NCBI GenBank assembly: GCA_013813825.1
Contig: JACCRA010000031.1
Coordinates: 1-8,454 of the forward strand
Length of the DNA stretch: 8,454 nucleotides
Reading direction: 5' to 3'
From: Pyrinomonadaceae bacterium
GTDB lineage: Bacteria; Acidobacteriota; Blastocatellia; Pyrinomonadales; Pyrinomonadaceae
Position numbers and translations under genes: made by a program. Shown here in pieces: positions 1 to 6,101 of the stretch (its first letter is position 1; each line of letters opens with the position of its first letter). The notes under the pieces are model-generated. The model made no database searches. It saw only the letters and a list, made by a program, of their open reading frames with translations, and was not told the DNA's origin.

Positions 1-591
1 CGGATGGAGTTTGGTCCCCGCGCTTTGGGCGCGCGCAGTATTCTCGGCGATCCGCGCTCGCCGCGAATGCAGGCGCGGATGAACCTCAAAATTAAATACC
101 GCGAATCGTTTCGCCCTTTTGCACCGTCAATTTTGCGCGAGCGCGTCGCGGACTATTTCGAGTTGGACGTAGATTCGCCCTACATGCTGCTCGTCGCGCC
201 GGTGCAAAAACACCTCTGCGTGCCGATGAGCGCGGAGCAAGAAAGCCTCTTCGGTCTCGACAAATTGAATGTCCCGCGCTCGACGCTCCCGGCCGTGACA
301 CACGTCGATTACTCGGCGCGCATCCAGACTGTGCGGCGCCAAGATCATCCGCTCTATTACGATCTGCTGGCGGCGTTCGAGCGACTGACCGATTGCCCGG
401 CGCTGATCAATACTTCATTCAATGTCCGCGGCGAGCCAATCGTCTGCACTCCCGAACAGGCTTACACTTGCTTCATGCGGACGGAGATGGACTGTCTCGT
501 GCTCGGAGATTTCATGCTGGAAAAGCAGTCGCAGGACGCCGGCGCGTTGAAGCACGATGAGGCATGGCAAGAGGAGTTTCAGCTTGATTAA
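1..591 (+). CDS. O-carbamoyltransferase (NodU/CmcH/TobZ/SxtI family), C-terminal part, 5'-truncated
   Basis: The reading frame is open from the first base, so the gene begins upstream; 196 residues are visible. They match the C-terminal domain of the NodU/CmcH/TobZ carbamoyltransferases. The visible start reads RMEFGPRALGARSI, a family hallmark. It is followed by KIKYRESFRPFAPS near residues 31-44 (the YrdC-like lysine/arginine cluster that holds carbamoyl phosphate), THVDYSARIQTV near 100-111, and PALINTSFNVRGEPIVCTP near 132-150. Family members form carbamoyl-adenylate from carbamoyl phosphate and ATP in this domain and pass it to a hydroxyl group in an N-terminal Kae1-like domain, which lies outside the window. 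The next two genes are SxtJ- and SxtK-like, which recalls the sxtI-sxtJ-sxtK order of saxitoxin clusters. The acceptor here is unknown; a polysaccharide or secondary metabolite is likely. The family call is firm. Confidence 0.95.
   Translation, partial: RMEFGPRALGARSILGDPRSPRMQARMNLKIKYRESFRPFAPSILRERVADYFELDVDSPYMLLVAPVQKHLCVPMSAEQESLFGLDKLNVPRSTLPAVTHVDYSARIQTVRRQDHPLYYDLLAAFERLTDCPALINTSFNVRGEPIVCTPEQAYTCFMRTEMDCLVLGDFMLEKQSQDAGALKHDEAWQEEFQLD
571..576 (+). promoter_or_regulatory. Ribosome binding site deciding the TTG start of the SxtJ-like gene
   Basis: GAGGAG lies 7 nt before a TTG at 584 and inside the end of the carbamoyltransferase gene. The alternative ATG at 557, in the same frame, has no comparable purine stretch upstream. 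This favours TTG 584 and an 8-bp overlap with the upstream gene. Confidence 0.6.
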
Positions 592-994
592 GCCGCTCAC
601 ACGCGAGCAGGAAAAAGCGCGGGCGCGCCAGACCGCACTGGTGGTCGCGGGCGTGGTTGCGTTGCTGGCGGCGTGGACTTACTACCGTGGCCGCGTCGTC
701 GTACCCGCCGTGTTGGGCGGCGCGAGCGCGGCGCTTATCCTGACAGGATTGTTGCTGCCCGCGCTGGCCGCGCGCTTTCACGTCCGCTGGATGCAACTCG
801 CCGCGCTGCTCGGTTACGTCAACAGCCGCATCCTGCTCTCCGCGCTCTTCTATACAGCGTTCGCGCTGTACGGCGTGGTGTCGCGGCTCGCCGGCCGAGA
901 TCCTCTGCGGCGGCGCGCGGCGCGGAGCAAAAGCTACTGGTCCCCACGCAAGGCCACGCGCCAATCGAAAGAGCAATTTGAGCGTTCGTTCTAA
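584..994 (+). CDS. SxtJ-like small membrane protein
   Basis: A 136-residue protein if started at TTG 584; starting at ATG 557 adds nine residues. Three hydrophobic segments are visible, at about residues 17-33, 37-60 and 82-101. A basic cytoplasmic-type tail follows. The stretch LGYVNSRILLSALFY (about 76-90), then GRDPLRRR (about 104-111) and a later SYW (about 117-119), resembles the conserved end of the SxtJ family. These proteins are named after the gene next to the carbamoyltransferase of cyanobacterial saxitoxin clusters, and similar genes accompany carbamoyltransferases in other bacteria. The molecular role is unknown; the position suggests it helps the carbamoyltransferase act at the membrane. 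It overlaps the carbamoyltransferase gene by 8 bp, so the two are probably translationally coupled. The family call rests on recalled motifs and on the neighbourhood. Confidence 0.85.
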   Translation: MIKPLTREQEKARARQTALVVAGVVALLAAWTYYRGRVVVPAVLGGASAALILTGLLLPALAARFHVRWMQLAALLGYVNSRILLSALFYTAFALYGVVSRLAGRDPLRRRAARSKSYWSPRKATRQSKEQFERSF

Positions 995-1037
995 GACTCA
1001 AGCGGGCACGGCATCAGGTTAAGATATGGTCGGAGAG

Positions 1038-1043
1038 AGGAGG
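1038..1043 (+). promoter_or_regulatory. Ribosome binding site of the 52-residue gene
   Basis: AGGAGG, a full Shine-Dalgarno core, stands 11 nt before ATG 1055. The spacing is slightly long, but the site supports translation of a gene short enough to be skipped by length filters. Confidence 0.7.
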
Positions 1044-1054
1044 GAAACTGTTTG

Positions 1055-1213
1055 ATGAGTAAGTTGACGCTCGCCAATGAAGTCTGGCTGTTTCTGCGGG
1101 AGAATAAGAAGCTCTGGCTGCTGCCGATCATCATCGTTCTGCTATTGATGGGCGCGCTCCTCATCTTCGCGCAAAGCTCGGCGCTGGCTCCGTTTATTTA
1201 CTCGATCTTCTGA
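1055..1213 (+). CDS. 52-residue single-pass membrane protein, DUF5989/SxtK-like
   Basis: The ORF runs from ATG 1055 to TGA 1211-1213. The N-terminus is amphipathic and charged (MSKLTLANEVWLFLRENKK). One long hydrophobic segment covers about residues 20-38, with a short polar end. The pattern of EVWxFLRENKKLWLLP followed by a membrane helix is what I recall for DUF5989 proteins, the tiny third partner downstream of carbamoyltransferase and SxtJ genes (SxtK in saxitoxin clusters). The ribosome binding site is strong, and the gene lies 60 bp after the SxtJ-like stop, consistent with one operon. The function is unknown; an inner-membrane accessory to the carbamoylation step is a reasonable inference from conserved neighbourhood only. 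Confidence 0.85.
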   Translation: MSKLTLANEVWLFLRENKKLWLLPIIIVLLLMGALLIFAQSSALAPFIYSIF

Positions 1214-1276
1214 AACATTACGGCCACCAGAGCAAGGATGAAGGCGGAGAGATAAAAATAAGGACAGCTTGCTTTT

Positions 1277-1309
1277 CATTTGTCATTCATCATTTGTCAT
1301 TCATCATTT
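1277..1309. repeat. 14-bp tandem repeat, about 2.4 copies
   Basis: The unit CATTTGTCATTCAT occurs perfectly at 1277-1290 and 1291-1304. A partial CATTT follows at 1305-1309. It is much richer in A and T than the flanking genes. It sits in the 105-bp gap between the 3' ends of two convergent genes, just past the ypdA stop. No GC-rich hairpin with a T-run is visible, so this is not a typical intrinsic terminator. Confidence 0.85.
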
Positions 1310-1318
1310 CCTGTGTGG

Positions 1319-2326
1319 TTAGACCGTGGCGCGCAAGGATTGTGCGATCAGTGGGACGATGCGGCGCGGGACGGCGATGGCTTCCTTGATGTGGCGTGAG
1401 TGCGTGAAGTGGCCGGCGACGTAGAGGCCGGGCACGTTAGTCTCGAAGGTTTCCGGATCGTAGATGGGAACTTGCGTCAAGCCGGCGGGGACGATTTCGA
1501 CGCCGAGCCGGCCGAGCAGCGTGAAGTCGGCGTCGTTGCCGATGAGGACGAAGACGGCGTTGTTGTCTAGCACGATGACGGAGCCGTTGTCTTGTCTGAG
1601 GTGGACGTGCCCTTCAGTGATCTCTAGAACTTCGGTGAAGAGCACGAGGCGCAGGCGATTCGCCGCGAGTTGCTCTTCAAGTGGCGCGCGAACCCAGTGC
1701 TTGATAGCGTTCTTCTTCGGATCGCGGTTCTCCCAGTCGGAGCGCCAGATGGCGAGCGTCGTGCGCGCGCCCTCTTCGGCAAGAAAGAGCGCGGCTTCGG
1801 CGGCAGAGTTTCCTCCGCCAACGACGAGCGCGTCTTTGTTAACGTATGGGTAAGGCTCGTCGAACAGATATCGCACCTTCGGCAAATCTTCGCCGGGCAC
1901 GTGCAAGCGGCGCGGGTGAGCCATCGCCCCGGTAGCTAAGAGAACGCACGCCACACGATACTGCCCGCGCGTGGTCTCAACGAAAAAACCTTCTGCCGCA
2001 TCGTCGCGTTCAATCCGCGTGACTTCTTCTTCCGCGTGAATCTTCAGGCGTTCGTCGAGCGCGAAGCGGACGTAATGCGACAGTAGCTCTTCACGGGTCG
2101 GTTTTTCGCGGCAGGGTCGGAGCGCGCCTTCGCGCAATTCGAGTTCGTTCGGGGTGGAAAAGACTGTCCGGCCAATCGGATACTGGTAGATCGTCTGCGC
2201 GATCAAGCCTTTTTCGATGACGAGATAATTCAAGCCTTCGCGCCGTGCCGCGTCCGCCGCCGATAGGCCGGCTGGCCCCGCGCCGACGATTAACAAGTCG
2301 AGTGGTGTGTCTGCTGTCGTCCGCAT
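1319..2326 (-). CDS. ypdA: YpdA-like FAD/NAD(P)-dependent oxidoreductase (bacillithiol disulfide reductase family)
   Basis: A 335-residue protein read from ATG 2326. The frame stays open upstream to 2542, but that extension overlaps the previous gene and is arginine-rich and unlike the family. An N-terminal FAD site (VGAGPAGLSAAD, about residues 14-25), an ATG motif (131-133), an NADPH site (GGGNSAAE, 170-177) and a C-terminal LYVAGH (301-306) give a two-dinucleotide-fold flavoprotein without the thioredoxin-reductase CxxC. IEKGLIAQTIYQYPIGRTVFST (split here as IEKGLIAQTIYQ and YPIGRTVFST) and EDLPKVRYLFDEPYPYV align with Staphylococcus YpdA as I remember it. YpdA uses NADPH to reduce bacillithiol disulfide. 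The active-site cysteine of GGGPCGL is replaced by Ala19; the only cysteines are at 72 and 127. Activity on bacillithiol is therefore uncertain. It is last in the minus-strand cluster, 65 bp after the preceding gene, with no clear ribosome binding site. Confidence 0.8.
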   Translation of the reverse strand: MRTTADTPLDLLIVGAGPAGLSAADAARREGLNYLVIEKGLIAQTIYQYPIGRTVFSTPNELELREGALRPCREKPTREELLSHYVRFALDERLKIHAEEEVTRIERDDAAEGFFVETTRGQYRVACVLLATGAMAHPRRLHVPGEDLPKVRYLFDEPYPYVNKDALVVGGGNSAAEAALFLAEEGARTTLAIWRSDWENRDPKKNAIKHWVRAPLEEQLAANRLRLVLFTEVLEITEGHVHLRQDNGSVIVLDNNAVFVLIGNDADFTLLGRLGVEIVPAGLTQVPIYDPETFETNVPGLYVAGHFTHSRHIKEAIAVPRRIVPLIAQSLRATV

Positions 2327-2391
2327 GATTCGTGTCGGATGACATACTGACACGCCGCCACTGGCGCAGGCAACTCGTCGCGGCGCGCAGC

Positions 2392-2820
2392 TTAAGAGCC
2401 GTAATCGGTGTGCCGGCGACGCTTCATTGCGTGGGGCCGCGCCGGCTCTTTTTCGGGAGCGACGCTTCGCGCGGCTGTTCGCGCGGGCGCGGCTGCGGCG
2501 TGCTTGTCCGCCAAGCCGGCTGGGGCTTCGGCTTCGAGCCATTGCTCAAGCCAACCGCGATTTTCGTCGCGCCGCTCTGTCTCGCCTTCGCTCGCCTTGC
2601 CCTCTGCTGCTGTCAGGTCAACGGCCACAGACTTACGCGCTTTCGCCACGGACTGCTTATTTTGCTCAGCCAAGCGGAGCGCAGCCTTGCGGACGAAGTT
2701 ATAGAGCGTCGGCGCTTCATTACTGCTTGGCTGCCGTTCGTCGCCCTCTCCGTCCGCACTGATTTGCGGTTGCTCATTGGCGTCATCGTCTTCGAGCGGT
2801 TCTAAAACTAGGTCCCCCAT
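2392..2820 (-). CDS. Hypothetical 142-residue low-complexity protein coupled to the patatin gene
   Basis: I do not recognise this protein. Residues 1-35 are strongly acidic (MGDLVLEPLEDDDANEQ). Then comes a short probable helix, TLYNFVRKAALRLAEQNK (about 38-55), followed by an Ala/Glu/Lys/Arg-rich, probably disordered stretch and a very basic end (MKRRRHTDYGS). There is no signal peptide or membrane segment. The case for a real gene is its start: the ATG lies inside the last codons of the patatin-like gene (13-bp overlap) with GGAGGAG just upstream, a classic coupling arrangement. It may be a cytoplasmic partner or regulator of the membrane phospholipase, but that is inference from position. 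Overlapping plus-strand ORFs here have no such support. Confidence 0.6.
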   Translation of the reverse strand: MGDLVLEPLEDDDANEQPQISADGEGDERQPSSNEAPTLYNFVRKAALRLAEQNKQSVAKARKSVAVDLTAAEGKASEGETERRDENRGWLEQWLEAEAPAGLADKHAAAAPARTAARSVAPEKEPARPHAMKRRRHTDYGS

Positions 2821-5800
2821 ATCTCCTCCACCACGTGCGAGCCGAGCATTCGATAACTCTCAAACTGCGCTTCGTCGAAATACTGATCCACAGTCGTCTG
2901 ATGCGGAAAATCCGCGTTCGTGTTCGAGTAGTTGACGACGTCCACCGGTTCGCGGCCATAGACGGCGGGCTTGAGGTAAACCAGAACGCCGTCGGGCGCT
3001 CCCTCGTCCACGCAATCATACTTGATCCGCGCGAGGGCGTAATACTGCCCACCCTTGCGCTTAGATGTTTTCGAGAAAATCTTAATCGGCTCGACAAACT
3101 CGATGGGGATGCCGAGATCAACGCGGACTTTATGGACGGCGTTGCCGAGATCGTTGAAGTTACAGTCGCCGTCCTGCGTGCCGTCGCTGGCGATGATGAT
3201 GTGGCAGCGGCGCAGCACCATCTCGTAAAGGCCGAGATTCTCGAAGTGGCCACCGTCCGAGAGATAGACGTACTTCTTCGTCTCGTCAGTCAAACTCAAG
3301 GCTTCGGCAAAGACCGGGCTGACAGCGTAGGACGGACTCTGCTTGCGATAAGCGGGACGGAGCAGCAAGTCTTTGCGGTCGCCGGCCTCGCCCGGATTGC
3401 CGAGCCACCAGCCGAGCCGCGCGTTGAACAGCGTGAGCAGGAAGGTGAGCGCGGGCGAAGAGTGATACCCCATGTTGGGGCTGACCGCCGCGCCGGAGAT
3501 CGTCGCCGCCGTGCCGAGCGTAATTCCTGTCTCGCCGCCATATTCCCGCGCGCGCCGGTAGCCGAGCCACAAACTGCCCGCGTGCAGAGGCGAGACGGTG
3601 AACGACGCGGCCTTACGTTGCTGCCAAGCGAGACTGCGTCCTTTGACAAGATTCAGACAGATGTTGACGACCGGGACCAGTCGCCGGTTCAGCAGGCGGT
3701 TGGAAGCGTCCAAGAGGTCGCTCATCCAAATGTTGTCGTCGGGGTCGAAGCCGGTGAACGGGTGCGGACGGCGTTCGTCGCGGTGGCGCGACGCGCCGAG
3801 ATAAGCCCGCACCAAGCGATTGCGGTACATCCCGTGCAGCGAGAATTTGTTGATGTTCACGAACACCGCGAACAAAGAGCCGATGGCCGCCAGCATCCCG
3901 ACGATCCACGCGAGCAGACGGAACGGCGTCAGGTGCAGCAACCGCAGAGCGCCGCTCGCATCGAAGGTTTGTTTGGCGACTTCCTGTAACTCCGGGCGGC
4001 CGCCGAAGAGTTGAAACACGAGCGACTCCGGGCCGGTGAAGTGGTCCACAAAAAGCATCGCCAGCCAAGAAACGAGCGCGCTGGCCGCAAGCGACAGTCC
4101 GGCGATGAGTAAAACGACGAACACGGGCGCGGCGAGCTTCGTCGCCAGATTGAGCAGCCCTGAAGATCTGCCGCGCGATTCCTTCTGGTCCCCCGCCGGA
4201 GTCTTAGCACTAAAGCCGCCGAGGATCGTCAGCACACCGGAGACGCCGCCCAGCGCCGCGAGTAGCGCCTTTAACGGCGTGCTTCTCAAACTGAACAACC
4301 TCAGCAATCCGCTGGGGCCGAAGATGACGAGTGCACTCAAGACGCTCCAACTAACGATCAAGATCAGCAGCCAGCCGCCGCACCGCGCCCACCATTCGCG
4401 ATCCTCTTCCGTGAAACGCTTGCTCGTCAGCGCGACGAAGATAAACGTCGCTAGTAATAACGACGCCAAAAACAGCGGGACGCCGAGACAGGCGTACAGT
4501 TCGGTCGCCGGGGCGGTCCGCCCGCTCAGCAAATCAGAGGTGAAGATTTTCGTCGCCGCCACCCACGCGAGCAGTCCCCAGAACGCCCCCACACTGAGCA
4601 CGACGAAAAACTCGACGAACTTGCTCCATAACTGATCGAGCCAGTGCCGCCAATCAGCGATGAGCAACAGGAACGAATAGAGGATGAAGGCCAGCAGGTG
4701 CGCCGCCGCACCGTACAGCACGAAGCGCGCGAGCGGAGAGGTGTAATTCAAGATTAAAGCCGGAAAGACGATTGGCGGTTGCGCCCCTGTGATCTTAAAA
4801 CTGTAGAGCGCCCAGAAACTGGCGAGAAAGATCGCCGACAGCGCGAGCGGCAGCAGACAAGCGAAGATGAATCCGCTCTGACTTTGGAGTTTAGCGATCC
4901 ACCTCGGCAATCGCCGCTCCGGATTCCACGCGCTGGGGCGGCTGAAGCCCATGTAGATGAGTGCGACGAAGCCGTACAGCGAGCCGAGCGCGAAAGACCA
5001 GCCGTACCAATTCTGCCCGCTGAAATCTTTCTGGATCAGCGTCACGAGCAGGCGCGGAATCATCAGCGCGGCGACGAGCAAGGGGACCAAGACCAACCAG
5101 TTGAGCAGGATGTTGCGGGCGACGGTCGAGACGAGCGTCCACGTGTCGGCGGAGAGCAAACCAAGTTGCGGGTTGAGGTAGTTGCTGTAGTGGCGGAGGT
5201 GGCGCACTGGCTCCGGCTCGATTTCGACCTGTGTACGCGGCGGCTGGTTTTCCATGTCGCGCATCACGCCCGGTAGCCCGTCCGGGTGGCGGTGAATCCA
5301 AGCGGTCAGCCACGCGCCAAGGTAGCCGCCGCCGGAGACGGTCGAGAGATAGTGAAACTGATCGAGCAGACGGTGTCGCGCCAGACCTTGCAGGATGCCG
5401 AGTCCGAAACTGGCACTGCGGATGCCGCCACCCGACAGGCACAGCGCCGCGCGCCGCTGCCGGTGCATCTGCGCGCACAGACCCGAAAGCGTCCGGTTGA
5501 CGCGCGACAACTCTTGACGAAAGGCGTGCTCAAGCAATAAGCGATTAAGGTAAGCGATCTCTTTTTGCGGCGGCAGCGCGTAAGCGGAAAGCTGCTCTTT
5601 GATGGCTGCTACCGGCTGTCCCGGCAGTCCTTGCAGCGCGCTGCTTCCCAGCGCCGCGTTCAGACGATCAACGAGCGTGACGAGAATCTTCTCCGGCAGC
5701 GGCGGCGCTGTTCGGCATTTCTGTTTAGCGTCTCTCTGGCCCGTGACGCCGACGAGTCCAGCGTTTTGCACATATTCATCAATCCTCGCGCGCGTCCCTG

Positions 5801-5990
5801 ATGGCAGCAAACTCCACAGGTATTCAGCGATAGGATCAGTCGCCCGCTGTGAGAGTCGCCAAGCTAACAGGCAAGGCCGTCGGATGTGGTCCATCTGAAA
5901 TTTCCAGACGTAGTAGCGCGCGTCGAGCGGGCCGTGAAACTGCTCGTACTCTTCTTTCAGGACGCGGTAGAGCGTAAGCGGGTGAGACAT
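2808..5990 (-). CDS. Large membrane patatin-like phospholipase with inserted transmembrane domain
   Basis: The protein has 1060 residues. A helical N-terminal region (1-180) leads to the patatin oxyanion-hole motif SGGGIRSASFGLGILQGL (186-203) and the nucleophile motif STVSGGGYLGAWL (216-228, Ser219). The first Gly of GxSxG is Thr217, as I recall for a bacterial YLSTVSGGGY subfamily. About ten hydrophobic helices follow, near 292-317, 329-347, 372-396, 419-445, 460-479, 498-522, 538-559, 573-592, 621-647 and 690-711. The catalytic half then resumes: GAAVSPNMGYHSSPA (833-847) and YLSDGGHFENLGLYE (909-923), with Asp912 completing the Ser-Asp dyad. The dyad is thus split by roughly 690 residues. 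Patatins hydrolyse acyl esters of lipids; this one is probably a polytopic inner-membrane lipid acyl hydrolase, substrate unknown. A GGAG lies 7 nt before its ATG. Confidence 0.9.
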   Translation of the reverse strand: MSHPLTLYRVLKEEYEQFHGPLDARYYVWKFQMDHIRRPCLLAWRLSQRATDPIAEYLWSLLPSGTRARIDEYVQNAGLVGVTGQRDAKQKCRTAPPLPEKILVTLVDRLNAALGSSALQGLPGQPVAAIKEQLSAYALPPQKEIAYLNRLLLEHAFRQELSRVNRTLSGLCAQMHRQRRAALCLSGGGIRSASFGLGILQGLARHRLLDQFHYLSTVSGGGYLGAWLTAWIHRHPDGLPGVMRDMENQPPRTQVEIEPEPVRHLRHYSNYLNPQLGLLSADTWTLVSTVARNILLNWLVLVPLLVAALMIPRLLVTLIQKDFSGQNWYGWSFALGSLYGFVALIYMGFSRPSAWNPERRLPRWIAKLQSQSGFIFACLLPLALSAIFLASFWALYSFKITGAQPPIVFPALILNYTSPLARFVLYGAAAHLLAFILYSFLLLIADWRHWLDQLWSKFVEFFVVLSVGAFWGLLAWVAATKIFTSDLLSGRTAPATELYACLGVPLFLASLLLATFIFVALTSKRFTEEDREWWARCGGWLLILIVSWSVLSALVIFGPSGLLRLFSLRSTPLKALLAALGGVSGVLTILGGFSAKTPAGDQKESRGRSSGLLNLATKLAAPVFVVLLIAGLSLAASALVSWLAMLFVDHFTGPESLVFQLFGGRPELQEVAKQTFDASGALRLLHLTPFRLLAWIVGMLAAIGSLFAVFVNINKFSLHGMYRNRLVRAYLGASRHRDERRPHPFTGFDPDDNIWMSDLLDASNRLLNRRLVPVVNICLNLVKGRSLAWQQRKAASFTVSPLHAGSLWLGYRRAREYGGETGITLGTAATISGAAVSPNMGYHSSPALTFLLTLFNARLGWWLGNPGEAGDRKDLLLRPAYRKQSPSYAVSPVFAEALSLTDETKKYVYLSDGGHFENLGLYEMVLRRCHIIIASDGTQDGDCNFNDLGNAVHKVRVDLGIPIEFVEPIKIFSKTSKRKGGQYYALARIKYDCVDEGAPDGVLVYLKPAVYGREPVDVVNYSNTNADFPHQTTVDQYFDEAQFESYRMLGSHVVEEIWGT
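2823..2829 (-). promoter_or_regulatory. Ribosome binding site of the 142-residue gene, inside the patatin coding end
   Basis: Read on the minus strand, GGAGGAG precedes ATG 2820 by only 2 nt from its last base (4 nt from the GGAGG part). It lies within the codons for the last Val-Glu-Glu of the patatin-like protein. The overlap points to translational coupling. Confidence 0.6.
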
Positions 5991-5997
5991 ATTGAGA

Positions 5998-6001
5998 CTC
6001 C
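5998..6001 (-). promoter_or_regulatory. Ribosome binding site of the patatin-like gene
   Basis: GGAG on the minus strand stands 7 nt upstream of ATG 5990. This supports that start codon. Confidence 0.5.
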
Positions 6002-6022
6002 GCGCGAGGAAGCGTCAGCGAA

Positions 6023-6056
6023 CAGCGACGGCGGCGATGAGACGCGACCGTCGCCG
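6023..6056 (-). other. GC-rich intercistronic hairpin
   Basis: In the 111-bp gap between the barrel gene and the patatin-like gene, the minus-strand transcript can pair CGGCGACGG (6056-6048) with CCGTCGCTG (6031-6023), a 9-bp stem with one G-U pair and a 16-nt loop. No T-run follows, so it is not a standard intrinsic terminator. It could affect mRNA processing or simply reflect GC-rich sequence. Confidence 0.3.
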
Positions 6057-6101
6057 GTACATAGGAGGAGCAAGCATCTGCGCCGGTTGATGTTGCGGGC
6101 G

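Noticed and set aside
2327..2542. N-terminal extension of the YpdA-like protein by 72 residues
   Set aside because: The extension is arginine-rich and unlike the family, and it overlaps the end of the 142-residue gene. The FAD motif falls at the usual distance from ATG 2326.
2332..2805. Plus-strand ORFs across the 142-residue gene
   Set aside because: Several frames are open because of base composition. Only the minus-strand frame has a coupled start with a strong ribosome binding site.
2835..3989. Long plus-strand ORF of 384 codons opposite the patatin-like gene
   Set aside because: Its product is Arg/Val-rich with no recognisable motif, and it lies antisense to the strongly supported catalytic C-terminal half of the patatin-like protein. 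It is a GC-rich shadow.
2808..5990. Patatin as a CBASS-type antiphage effector
   Set aside because: There is no CD-NTase or other nucleotide-signalling or defence gene in the window, and the large membrane insertion does not resemble CapV-type effectors.
6023..6056. Hairpin as a rho-independent terminator
   Set aside because: The stem is GC-rich but no T-run follows on the minus strand.
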